Positions 55,239 to 64,000 of a stretch of 64,000 bases of DNA are shown one piece after another. Made by a program: the position numbers and the translations under genes. A model generated the notes under the pieces. It saw nothing but the letters and a program-made list of their open reading frames with translations. It did no database searches and was not told the origin of the DNA. The stretch is taken from the NCBI RefSeq assembly GCF_001467535.1, contig NZ_LNZC01000031.1:189730-253729 (forward strand), given 5' to 3'. Within the stretch, counting starts at the first letter, position 1, and every line of letters begins with the position of its first letter. Origin of the DNA: Legionella worsleiensis. Lineage in GTDB: Bacteria; Pseudomonadota; Gammaproteobacteria; Legionellales; Legionellaceae.

Positions 55239-56036
55239 ATGCCTGAAAATTGGGTTGTAGTTAAAAATCTCACGTTTACCCGGGATAATCGCTGCATTTT
55301 TGATGGCATAGACATGGTTGTGAAGCAGGGAAAAATTACTGCCATAATGGGCCCTAGCGGATCAGGAAAAACTACCTTGTTACGCTTGATAGGTGCGCAG
55401 CTGTTCCCTGATAGCGGCCAGGTTTTCGTTAACAACCAGAATATTCATGAGCTTTCCCGTAAAGCGTTGTACGATGCAAGGCGTAATATGGGATTATTGT
55501 TTCAAAGCAGTGCATTGTTTACTCATCTTTCTGTTTTTGAAAATGTCGCTTTTCCTTTGCAGGAGCACACTCGGTTAAACGATTCCATGTTGCGTGATAT
55601 AGTGTTAATGAAACTTGAAGCAGTGGGTTTGCGTGGTGCGGCTCACTTGATGCCGGCTCAATTATCTGGGGGAATGGCACGACGCGTGGCATTGGCAAGA
55701 ACTATTGCCCTTGATCCTCAACTGATGATGTATGATGAGCCTTTTACTGGCCAGGATCCCATTTCTATGGGTGTTTTAGTGCGTTTGATTAAAAGACTCA
55801 ATCAACTGTTGCACACGACAACCATTATCGTGTCTCATGATGTTGAAGAAACGTGCTCAATAGCCGATTACATCTACCTCATTTCAGGTGGAAAAATTAT
55901 AGGTCAGGGAACTCCTGATGAGTTAATAAAATCCGAGGAGCCTCAAATCAAGCAGTTTATGCACGGAGAAGCGGATGGGGTTGTGCCTTTTCATTACCCG
56001 GCCAGACCTTATACAGAGGAGTTATTGGATGCTTGA
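55239..56036 (+). CDS. mlaF: Mla ABC transporter ATPase MlaF
   Basis: MlaF is the ATPase of the MlaFEDB phospholipid transporter, which keeps lipid asymmetry of the outer membrane. The 265-residue protein has Walker [14 protein letters not shown] near 38-50, signature [19 protein letters not shown] near 142-160, Walker [14 protein letters not shown] near 162-174 and the switch VSHDVEET. The C-terminal extension matches the MlaF tail that contacts MlaB or a neighbouring subunit. It overlaps mlaE by 8 bases. Confidence 0.96.
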   Translation: MPENWVVVKNLTFTRDNRCIFDGIDMVVKQGKITAIMGPSGSGKTTLLRLIGAQLFPDSGQVFVNNQNIHELSRKALYDARRNMGLLFQSSALFTHLSVFENVAFPLQEHTRLNDSMLRDIVLMKLEAVGLRGAAHLMPAQLSGGMARRVALARTIALDPQLMMYDEPFTGQDPISMGVLVRLIKRLNQLLHTTTIIVSHDVEETCSIADYIYLISGGKIIGQGTPDELIKSEEPQIKQFMHGEADGVVPFHYPARPYTEELLDA

Positions 56037-56811
56037 TACAATCGCACGTCTTGGTAATCGTGGCGCACAGGTACTTTCGGGCATTGGCAATTCCGGCTTG
56101 TTTTTGTTTACCATGTTGTTCAGGAAGCCTAATATACCCAAATTATGGCCATTACTGCGCCAGCAACTCCACTTTGTTGGGGTGTTATCCTGCTTAATCA
56201 TTGTTGTCTCGGCTTTGTTTATAGGCATGGTCGTAGGCCTTCAGGGCTACAATACACTGCAAAAGTTTGGTGCAGCAAGCCAATTAGGACAATTACTGGC
56301 TCTAAGCATTGCCCGTGAACTGGGACCGGTCATCAGTGCGTTACTGTTTGCAGGGCGAGCCGGCTCAGCTCTTACCGCTGAAATTGGCCTGATGAAGGCA
56401 ACCGAGCAATTGTCCAGTATGGATATGATGGGTGTGGATCCTTTGGGTCGAGTGATTTATCCCCGTTTTATGGCTGGATTTATCGCTTTACCAGTGCTTG
56501 CGTTAATTTTTTCAGCCGTGGCTATATATGGCGGATATTTTATCGGGGTACACTGGTTGGGTGTGGATGACGGCAGTTTCTGGTCTAATATGCAGGCGGC
56601 AGTTAATTTTCGCATTGATATTTTAAGCGGAATAATCAAAAGTATCGTTTTTGCTTTTGTAGTAACCTGGATAGCGGTATTTCAGGGTTTTGAGTGTGTG
56701 CCAACAGCGGAAGGTATCAGTCAGGCGACGACTAAGACAGTAGTTTATTCATCGCTTGCTGTTTTAGGGCTCGATTTTTTGTTGACTGCAATGATGATTG
56801 GAGATTGGTAA
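56029..56811 (+). CDS. mlaE: Mla ABC transporter permease MlaE
   Basis: This 260-residue inner membrane permease of the MlaE family starts at the ATG 56029 after GAGGAG; the 18 codons upstream are mlaF DNA. Marks are [19 protein letters not shown] near 63-81, [20 protein letters not shown] near 97-116 and [20 protein letters not shown] near 120-139, the last being the coupling helix for MlaF. Five or so membrane helices are predicted. Confidence 0.96.
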   Translation: MLDTIARLGNRGAQVLSGIGNSGLFLFTMLFRKPNIPKLWPLLRQQLHFVGVLSCLIIVVSALFIGMVVGLQGYNTLQKFGAASQLGQLLALSIARELGPVISALLFAGRAGSALTAEIGLMKATEQLSSMDMMGVDPLGRVIYPRFMAGFIALPVLALIFSAVAIYGGYFIGVHWLGVDDGSFWSNMQAAVNFRIDILSGIIKSIVFAFVVTWIAVFQGFECVPTAEGISQATTKTVVYSSLAVLGLDFLLTAMMIGDW

Positions 56812-57288
56812 ATGAGAAAGCAACGATATGTAGACATCAGTGTGGGAATATTTATGTTGCTTGGCCTGATTGCCTTACTGGTTATGGTCATGAAAGTGAG
56901 CAGTTTTAATGATTTCATGTCACAAAAAGGCTATAGTGTTACTGCAGACTTTACTGACATTGGCGGTTTAAAGGTAAGAGCCCCGGTTACGGTTGCTGGT
57001 GTTCGCATTGGTGAGGTTAGTCGTATTGAATTACAACCTGGCGATCTTAATGCACGGGTTACCATGACTTTAAGAAGTGATAAAAAAATACCCTTCGAAG
57101 ATTCCTCTGCACGAATTTTAACCGAAGGCTTGCTTGGTTCCAATTATATTAGTATCGTTCCCGGTTTTGAAGATGAGGAAAGCGGTGATCATCCTTATTT
57201 ACGGGATGGGGATGTGATTGCAAAAACTCAGGAAGCAATAATTCTTGAGAATTTAATAGGTCAATTATTATTTAATATCAAGAAATAG
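56812..57288 (+). CDS. mlaD: MCE protein MlaD
   Basis: MlaD forms a hexameric lipid pore in the periplasm attached to MlaFEB. The 158-residue protein has one N-terminal membrane helix (VGIFMLLGLIALLVMVMKV, about 10-28) and an MCE domain with VTADFTDIGGLKVRAPVTVA near 43-62 and GLLGSNYISIVPG near 108-120. The ATG follows the mlaE stop with no gap. Confidence 0.96.
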   Translation: MRKQRYVDISVGIFMLLGLIALLVMVMKVSSFNDFMSQKGYSVTADFTDIGGLKVRAPVTVAGVRIGEVSRIELQPGDLNARVTMTLRSDKKIPFEDSSARILTEGLLGSNYISIVPGFEDEESGDHPYLRDGDVIAKTQEAIILENLIGQLLFNIKK

Positions 57289-57295
57289 GTGAATC

Positions 57296-57904
57296 ATGAG
57301 AGCATTGAAGACCATTTTAGTAGTTGCCTGTATGTCCTTATCCCAGATGATGTTGGCACAGACATCACCTGTACCCATGCTGGAACGAGCTGCTAACGAG
57401 ATCATTGCAAAGCTCAAAGAAAATAAATCCAGCCTGAAGAGTAATCCTTCCATTATTCATAAGGCAGTAGAGACCTATTTATTGCCTAATGTTGACGTAA
57501 TCGGTATGTCCCGATCCGTTTTGGGTCGTCAGGCATGGAACAAGGCATCGCCATCAGAGCGTAGTGAGTTTTCCAGAGCGTTTACCCGCTTGGTGATACG
57601 CACCTATTCCAGCCCACTGGCTGAATATTCTGATGAAACCATTCAGTTTTTACCTATTCGTGGTTCTTTGAACAGCAGGTTTATTCGAGTAAACAGTGTA
57701 ATCGTTCGCTCCAAGGGACAAAACATTCCACTAAGTTACAGCCTGATTGCCAAAAACGGCCAGTGGAAAATTTATGATATTAGCGTTGAGGGAGTGAGTT
57801 TGCTGCAAAGTTTCAGATCTCAGTTCGCTCAGGCACTGCAACATTCCAGTATTAACGAAGTGGTTAAGGAAATGCAGAAAAAACAAGTTAAGAAGGCTTC
57901 GTAA
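57296..57904 (+). CDS. mlaC: Periplasmic phospholipid carrier MlaC
   Basis: MlaC shuttles phospholipids between the outer membrane MlaA complex and MlaD. The 202-residue protein has a signal peptide (LVVACMSLSQMMLAQ, cleavage near 21) and the Tol_Tol_Ttg2 fold with LPNVDVIGMSRSVLGRQAWN near 62-81, FTRLVIRTYSSPLAEY near 96-111 and WKIYDISVEGVSLLQSFRSQ near 158-177. It is followed by mlaB after 2 bases. Confidence 0.95.
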   Translation: MRALKTILVVACMSLSQMMLAQTSPVPMLERAANEIIAKLKENKSSLKSNPSIIHKAVETYLLPNVDVIGMSRSVLGRQAWNKASPSERSEFSRAFTRLVIRTYSSPLAEYSDETIQFLPIRGSLNSRFIRVNSVIVRSKGQNIPLSYSLIAKNGQWKIYDISVEGVSLLQSFRSQFAQALQHSSINEVVKEMQKKQVKKAS

Positions 57905-57906
57905 TT

Positions 57907-58188
57907 GTGGATAAAATTAATTTTAAACCCGGTGCAGAGCTAACGTTTAAATCAGTTGTATCCGTGCGCGCTAATCTTTTTAAAGCGTTAACGGATAACA
58001 CTGCAGGAACTTTTTGCCTCGATTTAAGTGATGTAACCCATTGCGATAGTGCGGGCTTAGCGTTACTGATCGAGGCAAGAAAATTGTGCAAGCATCGTAA
58101 CAAGGTGCTTGAAGTGATAGGGATATCTCCAGAAACTCAATCTTTAGCAGAATTTTGTGGAGTAAAGAGCATTTTAGAAACATCCTGA
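57907..58188 (+). CDS. mlaB: STAS-domain protein MlaB
   Basis: MlaB is a cytoplasmic STAS protein that stabilises MlaF. The 93-residue reading starts at GTG after AAGAAGG. CLDLSDVTHCDSAGLALLIE near 37-56 is the STAS core with the conserved Asp-Ser of phosphorylatable anti-sigma antagonists. It closes the mlaFEDCB operon, and a terminator follows at 58236. Confidence 0.92.
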   Translation: MDKINFKPGAELTFKSVVSVRANLFKALTDNTAGTFCLDLSDVTHCDSAGLALLIEARKLCKHRNKVLEVIGISPETQSLAEFCGVKSILETS

Positions 58189-58235
58189 ATAAAACAGCTT
58201 GAGTTAGGTACATACTCATCATCCCTGAGAATCTG

Positions 58236-58264
58236 GCCCGCATTTCGTGCAGGCTCGTTTTTTT
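58236..58264 (+). terminator. Intrinsic terminator after mlaB
   Basis: GCCCGCA and TGCAGGC form a stem with one internal mismatch around TTTCG, followed by CTCG and seven T at 58258-58264. Confidence 0.7.
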
Positions 58265-58367
58265 GCTATAAAACTTCCTTTGGAATGACTGTATAATCCT
58301 CTTTTTATATTTTTTTTTACAATCAGGGTAAAAAAATTTTATTTATTTCAATTAGTGAGCTAACTTT

Positions 58368-60629
<2,262 letters not shown>

Positions 60630-60722
60630 TTTTTACTTTAAAAACCATCTACCATTAATCTCTTCTCAGAGCAGTACCAGATAGTCTATGTTACTGCTCT
60701 AAAGGTGATTCATCTTACAACG

Positions 60723-61148
60723 GGCGTAGCCTGTATTAGACAAAGTCGTAATACAGGAGGTCAGATTCCCTACCTAATCAAGTCGCCCTAAAAAACAAAC
60801 GCACCAGATGAATCACCTCGATGACATCCCGCCATGAAAAAACATTCCCAGATTGGCTACCCTGTAATACGACTTCGTCTATTACAGGCTACATATATGA
60901 ATTTGTGACTCATTTAGGCGTAGCCTGTATTAGACGAAGTCGTAATACAGGTAGTCACATTCCCTATCTCATCAAGTCGCTCTAAAAAATAGACACATCA
61001 GATGAATCACCTCGATAACATCCTGCCATGAAAAAACATTCCCAGATTGGCTACCCTGTAATACGACTTCGTCTATTACTGGCTACGTATACGGATTTGT
61101 GACTCATTTAGTAGGCGTAGCCTGTATTAGACAAAGTCGTAATACAGG
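60723..61148. repeat. Tandem palindromic repeat array (A-B-A-B-A)
   Basis: Element A (GGCGTAGCCTGTATTAGACG, then AAGTCGTAATACAGG) lies at 60723-60757, 60917-60951 and 61114-61148. Its reverse-complement-like partner B lies at 60855-60892 and 61049-61086. The period is 194-197 bases. The spacers are also repeated, including GATGAATCACCTCGAT and GCCATGAAAAAACATTCCC. Each A or B is itself a near-perfect hairpin, and A and B can also pair with each other. Confidence 0.85.
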
Positions 61149-61462
61149 TGGTCAGATTGCCTGTCTCATCAAGTTACGGTGAAAAAACAGGCGGCACCGG
61201 ATGAATAATTTTTGCGTTATTATACTATGAAATAGCTTCCTTAAGTTGGACGATGATGTGGATAGCAAATTGAAATGAAAAGGGGGGAGCCTGTATTGAT
61301 GTGGTCTAATGGATCTACACAGCCCAGTTAAAAGATAATAATCCTAAGGATATCTCAGGATAAGAAAGGCACTAAATGCTTTTGGCTAGCCTGTGGGTCG
61401 AGGAAAAAACCGAAGTTTGATGCGTGACGCTGGTGTTTTTTGTTTGATATAAAAAGAAATAA
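61149..61462. other. Non-coding flank with possible IS end
   Basis: No ORF is supported. GATGTGGTCTAATGGATCTA near 61298, followed by CACAGCCCAGTT, looks like the outer end of an IS3-type element, consistent with the transposase remnant just downstream; the link is inference. Confidence 0.35.
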
Positions 61463-61735
61463 AAAGTAACAACAAGCAGCAATCACAATCAACCTGTTTT
61501 TGATAATGAATTAAACAGAAAATTTAAGTTCAATGAACCTAATCGGGCTTATGTATCTGATGTTACTTATATCCTAACACACGAGAGATGGATTTATCTG
61601 ACGGTAATAATCGACTTGTTTTTCAGACAATTCGTGGGTTGGGGCATGAATTTCCGAATGAAGACTGACACATTTTGTGATGCATTAATCATAGCCGTTT
61701 GGCAAAGAAAGCCAAAAACTCGCTACGCTAAATAA
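61463..61735 (+). pseudogene. IS3-family transposase (OrfB) fragment
   Basis: One frame reads without stop from about 61463 to 61735 and matches the rve-domain start of IS3-family OrfB: NHNQPVFDNELNRKFKFNEP, then RAYVSDVTYILTHERWIYL, TVIIDLFFRQFVGWGMN and FCDALIIAVWQRKPK. The first catalytic Asp is present in VSDVTY. The frame then stops; the HSDxG second Asp and the Glu are absent, and the N-terminal helix-turn-helix half is not in frame. It is a truncated relic and cannot be active. Confidence 0.85.
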
Positions 61736-61961
61736 CCTGTCACGTACTGACCTTTTAAAAAGGAAGCTTGGCTGTTCGCAACTGGGATTTTTATATCTCT
61801 GTAAAGGACGAGTTAACAGGATTTAGTGTATATGATGAGTAAAAAGAGATGCGGGAGTTACCGAATTCCTTATTTTTTTATTCTGTCCTTTAGCTATCGC
61901 TCTTGTGCCCGCCCTGTATAGTGGGCTAACATGTGACAATAGTTGCTAACGAATTGTTATA
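61736..61961. other. Gap between IS3 remnant and Cys-rich protein gene
   Basis: No supported gene. Contains AGGAAGCTTGGCTGTTCGCA near 61780 of unknown origin and the likely promoter region of the secreted protein gene (AACGAATTGTTATAATG near 61948 includes TATAAT overlapping the start, too close to be its -10). Confidence 0.3.
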
Positions 61962-62555
61962 ATGATCAATTTTAAAAAATTACTGGTCTTTATATTTGTG
62001 CTTTGTTTTTACTCGCTGCATATACAAGCGAAAGAACTACAAAATAAAGCATTCAGAACGATCTGGCATCCAACTTACCTTGGAGAGCGCCTTGATTATT
62101 GCAGTTATGACGGAAAAGAGTGCGGTAAAGATTTAGCTAACCGATATTGTCGCATGTTGGGCTATGATTATTCCACTCAAAATGTGATTGCCTACAACGT
62201 CGGTTTAACGAATTATTTATCCAGTAGAACGCAATGCAAAGGTTGGCGTTGTAACGGTTTTATGACCATAAGTTGTTCTACTGGATTATCGCACTCTCCT
62301 CCAAAACCCTACCACTATCGTGAAAAACTTTATGTATATCCACGATATAACGACTACAGAGTAGACTGGTGTTATGACAAAAATAAAGGTTGTGGTGCAC
62401 GAGCTGCACATTCCTTCTGCAGCCGTATGGGCTATCTAAAGGCAAAAAGTTTTGTTAAAGAGATTCAAATAAGCGCCACTAAGTCAATTGGCAGCCAGGA
62501 ATTATGTTTTGGTAATCAGTGTAATGCCTTTAAATCCATACTGTGTTATCGATGA
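61962..62555 (+). CDS. Secreted Cys-rich protein with a duplicated domain
   Basis: This 197-residue protein has a signal peptide (LLVFIFVLCFYSLHIQA, cleavage near 23). The mature part is two copies of one domain of about 75 residues. Copy 1 (about 40-107) has RLDYCSYDGKECGKDLANRY, C-RMLGYD, then CKGWRCNGFMTISC. Copy 2 (about 128-196) has RVDWCYDKNKGCGARAAHSF, C-SRMGYLKAKSF, then CFGNQCNAFKSILC. Six cysteines per copy in the same spacing suggest three disulfides each. I recognise this domain layout from secreted plant and bacterial proteins but no function. It stands alone beside the repeat array. Confidence 0.75.
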   Translation: MINFKKLLVFIFVLCFYSLHIQAKELQNKAFRTIWHPTYLGERLDYCSYDGKECGKDLANRYCRMLGYDYSTQNVIAYNVGLTNYLSSRTQCKGWRCNGFMTISCSTGLSHSPPKPYHYREKLYVYPRYNDYRVDWCYDKNKGCGARAAHSFCSRMGYLKAKSFVKEIQISATKSIGSQELCFGNQCNAFKSILCYR

Positions 62556-62763
62556 TGCAACTTGGGTAGATTGATGTAACTTCGTTGTTTTTGAATGATG
62601 AACTGAGGATATTTCACTGAATGTGTCCAAAGAGTTGTTGGTAATTCACTGGTCTTTAGGGTATTTTATTTATAACAGTTATTGATTTAGTGTCGGCAGT
62701 TTGTCAGTAAAAAGTACGTAACCGATACTTAATTTAAATTATCTCAAACTTAAGGATAGGTTT

Positions 62764-64000
62764 ATGAGTGACAATGAGACAATATACATCATTGATGATA
62801 ATGAAAATCGTTGTGACAAGTTGAGAACTATATTTGACTTTCTGGGGCAATCTACAACGGTTAGCACTTATAATAACTGGCAAAACACGAACACTTCTCA
62901 TCCCGGTATTATTATTCTTGGGGCGCACTCCAAGCTTGAACAAACTCTCGCTCAACTGGATGCTTTGGTAGCGGTATTTTTCAAGGTTCCAATTATTGTC
63001 ATCGATCATCAGCTTAATTCGGCGCAATGCGAGGACAGAAATGTTGTCGCTTGTCTTTCTTTTCCGTTCAGCTACCCTCAAATGCTCGAGGCATTGCACC
63101 GATGTCACATTGCTAAAGATGCGCTAAGAATGATTACTGCCAGCACCCAAAGAACACCATTATTTCGAAGTTTGGTGGGCACAAGTGAGAGCATTAGCCT
63201 GGTTCGCAAGTTAATTGAGCAGGTGGCAAATACCGAAGCCAGCGTTTTGATTTTAGGTGAGTCTGGAACAGGCAAGGAAGTCGTCGCCCGTAATATCCAC
63301 TCATTATCGGCCAGAGCCAACAAACCGTTTATTCCCATTAACTGTGGTGCCATTCCTGGTGAATTATTGGAAAGTGAATTATTTGGCCATGAAAAAGGAG
63401 CGTTTACTGGAGCGATTACATCAAGACAAGGTCGTTTTGAACTGGCAAACGGAGGAACACTATTCCTTGATGAAATTGGTGACATGCCTTTAGCCATGCA
63501 GGTTAAGTTGCTCAGAGTATTGCAGGAGCGTTGTTTTGAGCGGGTTGGTTCAAATAAAAGCATTGATATTAACGTCAGGATCATTGCTGCTACTCATAGA
63601 AATCTGGAAGCTGCTATTGAAGAAGGTCAATTCAGAGAGGATTTATTTTACAGGCTTAATGTTTTTCCTATAGAGGTTCCACCGTTAAGAAGCAGAAGCA
63701 GTGACGTGGCACTTTTGTTTAATGAATTAATTTCTCGTTTCGAAGGGGAAGACAGACCTATAGTCAGGTTAATGCCTGATGCTATGGATGCATTATGCCG
63801 TTACAGTTGGCCAGGCAATGTAAGAGAATTGGCAAATTTAGTTGAACGGTTATCTATTTTATACCCCAACGGCATAGTGTCTAAAAAAGATTTGCCGCAG
63901 CGTTTTCAGGGTGAATGTACTCTTTCTTACACTGAACACAATTCAACCTATGCTGAGCGTGAAACGCTCATGCAGATTATTAGCCAGGATCCAGCAACTC
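62764..64000 (+). CDS. fleQ: FleQ-like sigma-54 activator, master flagellar regulator (partial)
   Basis: The gene begins at ATG 62764 after AAGGATAGG and runs off the right edge after 412 codons. The N-terminal FleQ domain (about 1-120) resembles a receiver but lacks the usual phosphorylation site. The AAA+ domain has Walker A GESGTGKE near 163-170, the sigma-54 contact loop GAFTGA near 216-221, Walker [14 protein letters not shown] near 233-245 and the sensor region with [16 protein letters not shown] near 347-362. The C-terminal DNA-binding domain is outside. FleQ activates flagellar genes with RpoN and in Pseudomonas also senses c-di-GMP; lapEGD in this window is therefore a possible functional neighbour. 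Confidence 0.92.
   Translation, partial: MSDNETIYIIDDNENRCDKLRTIFDFLGQSTTVSTYNNWQNTNTSHPGIIILGAHSKLEQTLAQLDALVAVFFKVPIIVIDHQLNSAQCEDRNVVACLSFPFSYPQMLEALHRCHIAKDALRMITASTQRTPLFRSLVGTSESISLVRKLIEQVANTEASVLILGESGTGKEVVARNIHSLSARANKPFIPINCGAIPGELLESELFGHEKGAFTGAITSRQGRFELANGGTLFLDEIGDMPLAMQVKLLRVLQERCFERVGSNKSIDINVRIIAATHRNLEAAIEEGQFREDLFYRLNVFPIEVPPLRSRSSDVALLFNELISRFEGEDRPIVRLMPDAMDALCRYSWPGNVRELANLVERLSILYPNGIVSKKDLPQRFQGECTLSYTEHNSTYAERETLMQIISQDPAT

Noticed and set aside
60723-61148. CRISPR array
   Set aside because: The units are palindromic, spaced by about 195 bases with repeated rather than unique spacers, and no cas genes are present.
62734-63584. Two minus-strand frames of 124 and 159 codons
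   Set aside because: They are antisense shadows of fleQ, which reads through with all family motifs.

Overview
The window reads as a chromosomal segment of a Legionella, most likely L. pneumophila. The low to moderate G+C, the lapE-lapG-lapD block, the kdsD/lpt and mla/murA blocks, a FleQ master flagellar regulator and the style of the small secreted proteins all fit. No sequence search was run, so the species is inferred from gene content and protein recognition.

Positions 1-4671 are the integrase end of an integrative element lodged at the 3' end of a tRNA-Leu(CAA) gene. In transcription order (minus strand) it carries a P4-type tyrosine integrase, an unknown protein, an AlpA-type regulator, a small protein, a Toprim-domain primase-like protein and a RepA-like ATPase. 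Two 18-bp iteron-like repeats lie just past the ATPase gene. The far end of the element is outside the window.

From about 4.9 to 19.7 kb come core metabolic genes. A secreted DUF3757-type protein is followed by purB-nadB-nadA on the minus strand. On the plus strand are a SulP anion transporter, ppsA, a CPA2 cation/proton antiporter, nadC, a second MurG of Firmicutes type, an M20 peptidase and a ComEA-like DNA-binding protein. All three genes of de novo NAD synthesis from aspartate to nicotinate mononucleotide are therefore present. Next come mreBCD, rluE, a lipoprotein, and about 1.1 kb of nested repeats next to a two-gene glycan cassette (GH144-type endo-beta-1,2-glucanase and GH3 beta-glucosidase).

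From 29 to 41 kb the window holds icd, clpS-clpA, an LPS-core-type glycosyltransferase with an O-antigen ligase-like protein, the thiamine salvage set thiE-thiM-thiD, a Cys-rich secreted protein, and an operon of xseA, an M23 peptidase and a rhomboid protease. At 41.5-45.9 kb lies lapE-lapG-lapD, a c-di-GMP-controlled surface adhesin release module in which the LapE-like outer membrane protein carries an extra SPOR domain. A lipoprotein hydrolase, a flavin monooxygenase and an SDR follow.

From 49 to 60.6 kb is the envelope block. kdsD-kdsC-lptC-lptA-lptB-trpG-trpD-trpC runs on the minus strand as one tight gene string. Divergent from it are mlaFEDCB and ibaG-murA-Nif3-like on the plus strand. 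A 49-codon Pro/Glu-rich mini-gene sits at the trpC end. Positions 60.7-61.7 kb hold tandem palindromic repeats and a broken IS3-family transposase. A duplicated Cys-rich secreted protein follows, and fleQ runs off the right edge.
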